Shown in pieces: positions 1-7,070 of a stretch of 64,000 nucleotides of DNA. Both the position numbers and the translations under genes were made by a program. This stretch comes from Acidobacteriota bacterium (GTDB lineage Bacteria > Acidobacteriota > Vicinamibacteria > Vicinamibacterales > Vicinamibacteraceae). The DNA is taken from positions 186,001 through 250,000 of the forward strand of contig JADLFL010000012.1 in the NCBI GenBank assembly GCA_020845575.1, written 5' to 3'. Each line of letters opens with the position of its first letter. Within the stretch, counting starts at the first letter, position 1. Below the pieces are notes generated by a model. It worked only from the letters and a program-made list of their open reading frames with translations. It ran no database searches and was not told the origin of the DNA.

Positions 1-1
1 C

Positions 2-2566
2 CTGCTGCGATACGAAGCAGCCAAGCAGGCGCGCGGCGCGCTCGACTTCACGGACCTGCTGACGCGCGCCCGCGACCTGCTGCGCGACAACGCCGGCGTG
101 CGCGTCGATTTCCAGCAGCGCCACCGCCGCTTGTTCGTCGACGAGTTCCAGGACACCGACCCGATCCAGGCCGAGATCCTCCTGCTGCTCGCGGCAGACG
201 ATGTCGGCCAGTCCGACTGGACGCGTGTCACGCCCGTCCCCGGCAAGCTCTTCATCGTCGGCGACCCGAAGCAGGCGATCTACCGCTTCCGCCGCGCAGA
301 TGTCGATACGTACTGGCGCGTGAAGACGCAGTTGCTGGCCACGGGCGGGCACGCATGTCAGTTGCGCACGTGCTTCCGCAGCGTGCCGGCGCTGCAGCGA
401 GCCGTGAATCACGTGTTCGCGCAGGTGATGCAGGGAGGTGTCGACGCCTCGCAGGCCGACTACGTGGCGCTCGAACCCGTTCGCGATGATGCCGTCGGGC
501 AGCCGGCTCTCGTGGCGCTGCCGGTGCCGCGACCGTATGGCTCGAAGTACATCAGTCACGACGCGATCGAGGCATCACTGCCTGACGCGACGGGCGCGTT
601 CATCGAGTGGCTGATCCAGGAGAGCGGTTGGACGGTGTCCGAACGCGCACCGGGCGGTGGAGAGCGGCGCGTACCGATTCAGGCGCGGCACATCGCGATC
701 CTCTTCCGCCGCTTCACGAGTTGGGGCGTCGACGTCACGCGTCCGTACGTCGAGGCGCTGGAGTCGCGGCAGGTGCCGCACCTGCTCGTGGGCGGCCGCA
801 GCTTCCACGAACGCGAAGAGGTGGACGCGCTGCAGGCGGCGCTCTGCGCGATCGAGTGGCCGGATGATGAGTTGTCGGTGTACGCGACGTTGCGCGGCGG
901 CTTCTTCGCGTTCCCCGACCACGAACTGCTCGCCTATCGCGACGCGCATCACGGTCGCCTCGACCCGATGGCCCCGGCGACCGCTCTGCCTTCTGATTCC
1001 GATCCGTCCGAGTCCGGTAGGGGCGACGCATGCGTGGCCCCTGCGACGGGAGGAGACTCTGCTCGTTCGACGGAGGGCATCGATGATGCCCTGCGACTGC
1101 TGCGATCGCTGAACCGCGAGCGCAATCGCGTTCCCGTGCAGGACACGCTGCAGACGCTGCTGCGCGCGACGCGGGCGCAGGCAGGACTCGCGCTGAGACC
1201 GGGAGGAGAACAGGCGCTGGCGAACGTGCTGCACGTGGTCGAGCTCGCGCGGCAGTATGAAGCGAGGGAAGGCGCGTCGTTCCGCGGCTTCGTGCAGCAG
1301 TTGCTCGACAGGTCGTATACCGAGGCGGCCGAGACGCCGATCCTCGAAGAGGGCAGCGACGGCGTGCGGGTGATGACGGTGCACAAGGCCAAGGGCCTCG
1401 AATTCCCCGTCGTGATCCTGGCCGATATCACGTGCCGGCTGGCGTCCGATCGACCCACGCGCGCACTCGTGCCGTCGCGTGGAGCGTGCGTGCAGACCAT
1501 CGCGGGCTGCACGCCCATCGAACTCGTGGAATTGCGCGACGTGGAAGTGGCGCGCGATCGCGCCGAAGGGCACAGGCTTGCGTACGTCGCGGCGACGCGC
1601 GCGCGCGACCTGCTGGTGATCCCCGGCGTGGGCGACCAACCGTACCCGAATCCGCGACAGGGCGAGAAGTGGATCGACGTGATGAATCGCGCGATCTATC
1701 CCGACATGCCCTGGCCGGCGCCGCAGGACGCGATCGGCTGTCCGCCGTTCGGGCGCGACACCGCGCTCGAACGATCCGACGATCCCATCGCGGCGCACGC
1801 CACGCCCATCAGGCCAGGCCGCTACACGCTCGGCGAGCCAGGCGCCACCTTCGACGTCACCTGGTGGGATCCGTCGCGTCTGCACCTCGACGCGGTGATG
1901 GCCTTCGGTGAGCGGCAGCGCACGCTCATCGACAAGGCCGCTCCGGACGAGCGCGTTCGGGAGGGGCTCGAGGCGGTGGACTACTGGACGCAATTGCACG
2001 AGCGTCGGCTCGAACACGGCCGGCAGCCGTCGATGCGCGTCGCACGCGTGACGCAGGCAGCGAAAGAGAGCGAGCCGTCCGACGTGGACGTCGACGTCGT
2101 GTCAGTGGGATCGACGGCCCCTCGCAGCGGCGGACGCCTGTTCGGCGCCCTCGTTCACGAAGTGCTCGCCATCGTCGCGCTCGATGCGTCGGAGGCGGAC
2201 ATCGGGGCGGCCGTCGCGTTCAAGGCCCGAGTGCTTGGTGCGCATGGCGTCAATCACGCCACCGTCGCCGCCGTGGTCCGCGACACGCTGCGTCATCCGC
2301 TCGTCGACGCCGCTGCTCGCGCGCACCGCGCCGGACGCTGCCGCCGCGAGTCGGCCGTCACGCTGCGGCTCGACGATGGGACGTGGGTGGAGGGGCAGTT
2401 CGACCTGGCGTTCGAAGACGAGACGGGCTGGACGGTGGTGGACTTCAAGACCGATGCAGACCTCGACGCGTCGTTCGATGTGTACCGTCGGCAGGTAGGT
2501 CTCTACGCGCGCGCGATTGCCACGGCCACGGGCCGCCCGGCCCGCGCCGTCCTGATGCGTGTGTGA
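2..2566 (+). CDS. AddA/RecB-like ATP-dependent helicase-nuclease (5' truncated)
   Basis: C-terminal ~854 residues of a UvrD/RecB-family helicase with a nuclease domain, which resects double-strand ends for recombinational repair. The frame is open from base 2, so the N-terminus and Walker A lie upstream of the window. Seen: DFTDLL; Walker B VDEFQDTDP (nt ~140); motif III GDPKQAIYRFRR (260-295); motif V VMTVHKAKGLEFP (~1370-1408); motif VI AYVAATRARDLL (~1580-1615); and a C-terminal PD-(D/E)XK core with QFDLAFED, VVDFKTD and YRRQVGLYARA (~2395-2500). The nuclease block argues for AddA/RecB rather than plain UvrD. An AddB-like partner would be upstream and is not visible. Residues ~339-348 are encoded by an inserted palindrome (1017-1044) and look like a surface-loop insertion. 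Confidence 0.88.
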   Translation: MLRYEAAKQARGALDFTDLLTRARDLLRDNAGVRVDFQQRHRRLFVDEFQDTDPIQAEILLLLAADDVGQSDWTRVTPVPGKLFIVGDPKQAIYRFRRADVDTYWRVKTQLLATGGHACQLRTCFRSVPALQRAVNHVFAQVMQGGVDASQADYVALEPVRDDAVGQPALVALPVPRPYGSKYISHDAIEASLPDATGAFIEWLIQESGWTVSERAPGGGERRVPIQARHIAILFRRFTSWGVDVTRPYVEALESRQVPHLLVGGRSFHEREEVDALQAALCAIEWPDDELSVYATLRGGFFAFPDHELLAYRDAHHGRLDPMAPATALPSDSDPSESGRGDACVAPATGGDSARSTEGIDDALRLLRSLNRERNRVPVQDTLQTLLRATRAQAGLALRPGGEQALANVLHVVELARQYEAREGASFRGFVQQLLDRSYTEAAETPILEEGSDGVRVMTVHKAKGLEFPVVILADITCRLASDRPTRALVPSRGACVQTIAGCTPIELVELRDVEVARDRAEGHRLAYVAATRARDLLVIPGVGDQPYPNPRQGEKWIDVMNRAIYPDMPWPAPQDAIGCPPFGRDTALERSDDPIAAHATPIRPGRYTLGEPGATFDVTWWDPSRLHLDAVMAFGERQRTLIDKAAPDERVREGLEAVDYWTQLHERRLEHGRQPSMRVARVTQAAKESEPSDVDVDVVSVGSTAPRSGGRLFGALVHEVLAIVALDASEADIGAAVAFKARVLGAHGVNHATVAAVVRDTLRHPLVDAAARAHRAGRCRRESAVTLRLDDGTWVEGQFDLAFEDETGWTVVDFKTDADLDASFDVYRRQVGLYARAIATATGRPARAVLMRV
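1017..1044. repeat. REP-like palindrome inserted in frame in the addA-like gene
   Basis: The arms AGGGGC (1019-1024) and GCCCCT (1037-1042) flank a perfect inner palindrome ACGCATGCGT (1026-1035). It is read as GRGDACVAP in the helicase-nuclease, between conserved helicase blocks, inside a Ser/Asp/Gly-rich stretch unlike the surrounding sequence. This is best explained as a mobile palindromic unit tolerated in a loop. Confidence 0.6.
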
Positions 2567-2568
2567 GG

Positions 2569-2592
2569 GGGCCGGCTCGCCGAGCCCGGCCC
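2569..2592. terminator. Hairpin between convergent genes (REP family C)
   Basis: GGGCCGGCTC (2569-2578), a 3-nt loop, and GAGCCCGGCCC (2582-2592) form a 10-bp stem with one bulged base. It sits between the stop of the addA-like gene (2566) and that of the convergent DsbA-like gene (2602), so it could terminate both transcripts. There is no U-tract. The core CGGCTC-N-CCGAGCCCG recurs inside lhr (27900-27921). Confidence 0.5.
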
Positions 2593-2601
2593 ACCCGGAG
2601 G

Positions 2602-3651
2602 TCACGGCCGGTCGCCGCGCAGTTCTTCGTCGATCAACGTGACGAACGCCTCGATCGGCTGCGCTCCGCGAATTTCTCGTCCGTTCACGAAGAACCCGGG
2701 CGTGCTGTTGAGGCCCAGCGCCTCACCCTGAGCGATGTCCGTCTGGATCGCCACGCGGGCTTCGGAGCCCGCAAGGCATGCCGCGAACGCCTGCGCGTCG
2801 AGGCGGGCGGCCGACGCGAAGCGGGTCAGCGCCGCTTCGCTCGAATCGTTGCTCGTGTCGGCGTACACCGCGTCGTGGAACTCCCAGAACTTGCCCTGCC
2901 GCGCGGCGCACCACGACGCTTCCGACACGCGCCGCGCCTGCGGGTGAAGGCCATCGAGCGGGAGGTGCTTGTAGATCAGGCGCACCTTCCCCGGGTACTT
3001 GTCGAGCAGCGCCATCAGCGTCGGCTGCACACGACGGCAGAACGGGCAGTGGAAGTCCGAGTACTCGACGATGGTGACGGGGGCGGTTGCGGTGCCGCGG
3101 ATGGGCGCGTCGGTGACGTCCACGTCGACGCGATGGACGGGTGGGGGCGTGAGGTGTACTTCGACCTTCGCGCTCGTCCGCAGACCGTCCACGACGGCCG
3201 CGCGCTGGGTGCTGACCTTCTGTTCCTGGAGGAACTCGCGAATCTGCGGGCGAAGCTGCGTCACGTCGCCGCGAATGCGCGCGCGGTTGGCCTCGATGAA
3301 CGCGTCGATTTCCGCGTCGGTGACGGCCGTCACCTTGCTGCGGATCTCCGTCTGTTCGAAGACCTCGAACGCCTGTCCGCGACGTGTGGCTTCCGCTTCG
3401 AGCAGCCGCCGCTCGATGAGCGCCTCCACCTGTTGCTTGCGCAGCTCGTAGACCTGCTCCTCGAGTCGCGAGATCTCGAGGCCGGCCGCCTTGCGGACGT
3501 CGTCCTCCGTGATCGGGGTGCCGTTGACGGTGGCCAGGACCGTCGGTGAGCCGGGGGTCGTGCGTGAGGTCGCAGGTTGCGCCTCCGACGAGGGCGCGGC
3601 GGTACAGCCGCCGAGCAGGAACACCGCCATCAACATCCACGTGGAACGCAT
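2602..3651 (-). CDS. DsbA-like thioredoxin-fold lipoprotein with SurA-like N-terminal region
   Basis: A 349-residue envelope protein. Residues 1-16 are a lipoprotein signal with lipobox LLGGC (Cys16). Residues ~36-150 resemble the SurA/parvulin N-terminal chaperone region (ATVNGTPITEDDV, then a Glu/Arg-rich helical stretch). Residues ~187-345 are a DsbA/Thioredoxin_4 domain with active site CPFC (202-205) and the cis-Pro loop STPGFFVNG. It probably handles disulfide exchange on exported proteins, with the N-terminal region binding clients or its own chain (inference). The start at 3651 is chosen because AGGAAG lies 9 nt upstream and the lipoprotein signal begins there; longer readings add a nonsense leader. 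It is the last gene of a three-gene minus-strand operon, 28 nt after the TraB/GumN-like gene. Confidence 0.85.
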   Translation of the reverse strand: MRSTWMLMAVFLLGGCTAAPSSEAQPATSRTTPGSPTVLATVNGTPITEDDVRKAAGLEISRLEEQVYELRKQQVEALIERRLLEAEATRRGQAFEVFEQTEIRSKVTAVTDAEIDAFIEANRARIRGDVTQLRPQIREFLQEQKVSTQRAAVVDGLRTSAKVEVHLTPPPVHRVDVDVTDAPIRGTATAPVTIVEYSDFHCPFCRRVQPTLMALLDKYPGKVRLIYKHLPLDGLHPQARRVSEASWCAARQGKFWEFHDAVYADTSNDSSEAALTRFASAARLDAQAFAACLAGSEARVAIQTDIAQGEALGLNSTPGFFVNGREIRGAQPIEAFVTLIDEELRGDRP

Positions 3652-3679
3652 GCGAGCTTTCTTCCTGTGTGCCGGACGG

Positions 3680-4633
3680 TCAGGGCCGTGCGCGGCGCGA
3701 ATCGTATCCGCGGGCCTGCAGGAGCTGCGGAAGGTTGTCGGGGCCGACCAGGTGCAGGGCCCCGACGGCAACGAAGATGATCTCATGCGGCGACGCGGTG
3801 TGCAGCGCGTCGATCCGGTCGGCCATGCGCCTGTTGCGCTTGATCAGGATTTCCTGCTCGACCTTGCGCGAGAGCGCCGGATCGCCAACGCCCTGGCTCA
3901 TCGCCGTCGCCAGCTTCTCGTCATCTCCGGCAAGGTACCACTCCACCAGCGTGGCTCCGGGGATGGCAAGACCGCTCGCGCCGCCTTCGCGCAGCGCGTC
4001 GTCCATGAGCGTGGTCTGCTCCTCGAGCGTGAAGGCCTCGAAGGCGCCTACCTGCTCCGCCACGGTCTCGAGACCGCCGGCCTTCTTGCCCGCGGCCACG
4101 GCGTCGGCGTAGAGCTGGGCGTCGAGCGCCAGCCGTCCGGCCATCAGGTCGGGCAGGTAGTCGAGCGTGGCGAGCTGTGCAAGCGCGGCCCACGGCTTGA
4201 GGCGGTCGAGCAAGCCGGCGACCAGCGGGGCGACCTGCGGGGCCACGGGCGTGAGCGCGGAGCGCACGCGCGCATCGAGCCGCGCGAACCGTTCCTCGCC
4301 GAGGATGGTGCGCAGCCGCTGGCCCTCGGGCAGCATGAGCGCGGCTGCGAGTTCGGCCTGCTGCACTGTGTCGAACGCCACTTCGGTGACCACGCGATCG
4401 GACGCGTCGAACGCCTCGCGTACGGCCGGTGGCAGGGCGAGGACGCGCGCGTCAGGGACGTGGATGGTGCCGAAGAGCCAGAGTTGCTGGCCGTCGATGC
4501 GGACGTCCCACAGCAGCGGCGCGCGCACCGGGGCCGTGCTGGCCGCGGGACTCTCGCCCCACACAAGCAGCGCCATGAGCGCCACCGCCAGCGCCGCACT
4601 CATCGTCTGTCGTCCGCGCATCGAGGTTCTCAT
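3680..4633 (-). CDS. TraB/GumN family secreted protein
   Basis: A 317-residue protein with an N-terminal signal peptide (~1-30, hydrophobic AALAVALMALLVW). The TraB/GumN hallmark LWLFGTIHV (~51-59) is followed by a conserved Glu in VVTEVAF, and the C-terminus carries FVAVGALHLVGPDNL. These GxxH blocks are proposed metal-binding motifs of a family whose biochemical role is poorly defined; some members are described as metalloproteases. The start at 4633 is supported by a 4-nt ATGA overlap with the stop of the flavoprotein gene, implying translational coupling. It lies in the operon flavoprotein - TraB/GumN - DsbA-like lipoprotein. The exact function cannot be read from the sequence. Confidence 0.85.
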   Translation of the reverse strand: MRTSMRGRQTMSAALAVALMALLVWGESPAASTAPVRAPLLWDVRIDGQQLWLFGTIHVPDARVLALPPAVREAFDASDRVVTEVAFDTVQQAELAAALMLPEGQRLRTILGEERFARLDARVRSALTPVAPQVAPLVAGLLDRLKPWAALAQLATLDYLPDLMAGRLALDAQLYADAVAAGKKAGGLETVAEQVGAFEAFTLEEQTTLMDDALREGGASGLAIPGATLVEWYLAGDDEKLATAMSQGVGDPALSRKVEQEILIKRNRRMADRIDALHTASPHEIIFVAVGALHLVGPDNLPQLLQARGYDSRRARP

Positions 4634-5943
4634 CCTGACACAGGTGCCTGTGCGGCCTCGACCGCCAGTCTGGCCGCCGCTCGTCCGGCACACGTGCCAC
4701 TCGCCCATGACCATTGGAAGTTGAAACCGCCGATCCGGCCGTCCACGTCGCAGAGCTCGCCGCAGACGAACACGCCGGCGTGGGTCCGTGCTTCGAGGTT
4801 CGCCGTAAGGGCCGACAAGGGGACGCCGCCTGCCGTGACTTCGGCGACCTCGAATCCGCGCGTGCCGGTAATCGGCAGGCGACTGGCAGTGGCCACGGTC
4901 ACGAGCCGGCGACGCGCTTCGCGCGTCAGGGTCGCGCCCGACTGCTCGGGATCGACATCAGCCATCCCGCACAACGCCGCAGCCAGTCGATCGGGCAGCG
5001 CCGGCGCGAACACACGCCTCACCGGTCGATTCCCGTGCGCCTGCAGCCGCCTGTCGAAATCCTCCGGCGTGCTCGCCTTCCGTCCTTCGTCCTGGCCCGG
5101 CCCTTCAATCCCTCCCACCCAATCCACCAACAACCCTGCGTCCGGATCGTCCTCGAGCGCGGCCTGCCACACGCGGCTGACGTCGAGCACGGCCGGCCCC
5201 GAGATGCCCTGATGCGTGCAGAGCAGGGCGCCGCTCACGGTATGGAGGCGCCGGCCCGTCCCCGACACGACGGTGAGGCGCACGTCCGTCGCAAGCCCCG
5301 ACAACGCGCGCAGCGGGTGGCCGTCTGGCAGCGTCAGCGGCACGAGCGCGGGGAAGGTCCGCGGCGTCAGCGGCAGGCCGAGGCTCCTGGCCAGCGCATA
5401 CCCCGCGCCATCGGAGCCCGTCTTCGGCACGCTCCTGCCCCCCGTCGCCAGCACCACGGTGCGCACGGCGAGCGTGTCGTCGCCGTCGCGCGTGCGCGTC
5501 ACCACATGGAAGCCACCAGCCCCATCGTTCCTGACGGCCGTCACGCGAGCCGGATGCCGGAGTTCCACGCCGGCCCGACGCGCGGCGCCCGTGAGCGCGT
5601 CGAGGACGTCGCTGGCCCGGTTCGATGCGGGAAACAGCTTGCCTGTCGATTCCCTGACGAGCGTGACGCCTTCGGCCTCGAAGAACGTGCGCGTGGCTTC
5701 GACGTCGAACGCGCGGAGGACGCGGCGGATGGCCGCCGGCGACGACCCATGGAAGTCGCGCTCGTTCACGGCGTGATGCGTGACGTTGCAGCGCCCGCCG
5801 CCGGCAATCAGGATTTTCGCGCCGAGACGGACGGCACCATCGAGCGCGATGACGCGAATACCGGGCGACTGACGGGCGGCGGCGATGGACGCCATGAGCC
5901 CCGCGGCACCGGCACCGACCACCGCGACAGCGGCATTTTTCAT
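4630..5943 (-). CDS. HI0933/YhiN-family NAD(P)/FAD-dependent oxidoreductase
   Basis: A 437-residue flavoprotein. The N-terminus has a dinucleotide-binding GAGAAGLMA (~10-18), then the family motif GRCNVTH (~50). The middle contains GGRSVPKTGSDGAGYALA, and the C-terminus GVFVCGELCDVDGRIGGFN, which closes the FAD site in the HI0933-like family (also called BaiN/YhiN). Length matches the family (~390-440). The physiological substrate is unknown for most members. The start at 5943 places the FAD motif at the usual distance from the N-terminus; an in-frame GTG at 5967 is possible. First gene of a minus-strand operon with the TraB/GumN-like protein (ATGA overlap) and the DsbA-like lipoprotein, a redox/envelope grouping. 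Confidence 0.9.
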   Translation of the reverse strand: MKNAAVAVVGAGAAGLMASIAAARQSPGIRVIALDGAVRLGAKILIAGGGRCNVTHHAVNERDFHGSSPAAIRRVLRAFDVEATRTFFEAEGVTLVRESTGKLFPASNRASDVLDALTGAARRAGVELRHPARVTAVRNDGAGGFHVVTRTRDGDDTLAVRTVVLATGGRSVPKTGSDGAGYALARSLGLPLTPRTFPALVPLTLPDGHPLRALSGLATDVRLTVVSGTGRRLHTVSGALLCTHQGISGPAVLDVSRVWQAALEDDPDAGLLVDWVGGIEGPGQDEGRKASTPEDFDRRLQAHGNRPVRRVFAPALPDRLAAALCGMADVDPEQSGATLTREARRRLVTVATASRLPITGTRGFEVAEVTAGGVPLSALTANLEARTHAGVFVCGELCDVDGRIGGFNFQWSWASGTCAGRAAARLAVEAAQAPVSG

Positions 5944-6049
5944 CCTTAACAATCTTTTTACCGGCACTTGACCACTGCCGGGCCTCGAGGATCGTCCAAT
6001 GGTTTCGAGCCCAAGGGAAGGGGCGTTCGTGAAGGGACAGGGCAGACAG

Positions 6050-7069
6050 ATGCAGAACACGATGATGCGGACCGCGGCGCTTGCCGCGTTGATGGGCGTG
6101 ATGGGAGCGGGCAGCGTGCTGGCACAGGCGCCGGCAGCCGACCCCGCGGCGCAGCAGGCCGTGGCCACCAAGGGCGATCCGGAGAAGGCGCAGGCGGTGC
6201 TTGCCGCGGTCGCCAAGGCGATGGGCGGCGACAAGGTCACCAACCTCAAGTCGTTCACTGCCGAAGGCGAGTACCGCCGCGTGATGGGTGAGCGCGAGAT
6301 GACGGGTGGTCTCGAGCTCGCGGGTCTCAACCCCGATGCGTTCCAGGTTGCCACCGACATCACGCTGCCCAACGGCATGGCCGGGCCGCGGATCACGCAG
6401 ACCATCAAGGGTGCCGATGCGTTCCGCGAGTCCACGGGGGGCGGCGGGTTCATGATGCGCATGGGACCGGGTGGTCCAGGCGGTCCTGGCGGCGGTCCGG
6501 GTGGCCGGGGCAGACGTGGTGGCCCTGGCATGGGCATCGAGATGGGCGGACCGCGTCAGCAGGACCCGTCGGTGGGCATCAAGGCGGACCTGTATCGGAC
6601 GCTGCTGGGGATCCTGCCGACCTCGCCGGTACTGTCGGAACTCACGTTCGCGCACGTGGCCGAAGCCGAGGCACCGAGCGGCGTGGCCGACGTCATCGAC
6701 ATCACCGGGCCCGACAACTTCCGCGCCCGGCTTTTCGTGGATCAGGCCGAGCATCGTCCGCTGATGCTCAGCTACATGATGCGGCAGCCCCGCATCCGCC
6801 AGATGGCGCCGCCCCCGCAGTTCAAGACCGACGAGGAGCGCCGCGCGTACTTCGAGGACATGCGGAAGAAGTTCGAGGCCGAGCCTCCGCCGCCGCTGGT
6901 CGAGGCCAACGTGTTCTTCAGCGACTACCGCAAGGTCGATGGCGTGCTGCTGCCCCACAAGATCACCCGTCAGGTCGAGGGCAAGGTGCAGGAGGAGTGG
7001 ACCATCGAGAAGTACAAGCTCAACACAGCCGTGAAGGCCGATCGGTTCCAGAAGAAGGCGAGCAACTGA
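6050..7069 (+). CDS. Secreted Gly-rich protein upstream of a TonB receptor
   Basis: A 339-residue protein of no recognised family. A signal peptide (~1-24, ALAALMGVMGAGSVLAQ) is followed by a mixed alpha/beta region. Residues ~140-170 are a Gly/Pro/Arg-rich low-complexity stretch (GPGGPGGPGGGPGG-type repeats, nt ~6465-6545). The C-terminal half (FFSDYRKVDGVLLPHKITR) resembles outer-membrane lipoprotein-sorting or LolA-like beta proteins seen beside Oar-like receptors; this is weak similarity from memory. The start at 6050 follows AAGGGA ~12 nt upstream and begins the signal peptide. The stop is one base from the receptor start (TGAGATG), so the two are co-translated and probably work together at the outer membrane. 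Confidence 0.75.
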   Translation: MQNTMMRTAALAALMGVMGAGSVLAQAPAADPAAQQAVATKGDPEKAQAVLAAVAKAMGGDKVTNLKSFTAEGEYRRVMGEREMTGGLELAGLNPDAFQVATDITLPNGMAGPRITQTIKGADAFRESTGGGGFMMRMGPGGPGGPGGGPGGRGRRGGPGMGIEMGGPRQQDPSVGIKADLYRTLLGILPTSPVLSELTFAHVAEAEAPSGVADVIDITGPDNFRARLFVDQAEHRPLMLSYMMRQPRIRQMAPPPQFKTDEERRAYFEDMRKKFEAEPPPPLVEANVFFSDYRKVDGVLLPHKITRQVEGKVQEEWTIEKYKLNTAVKADRFQKKASN

Positions 7070-7070
7070 G

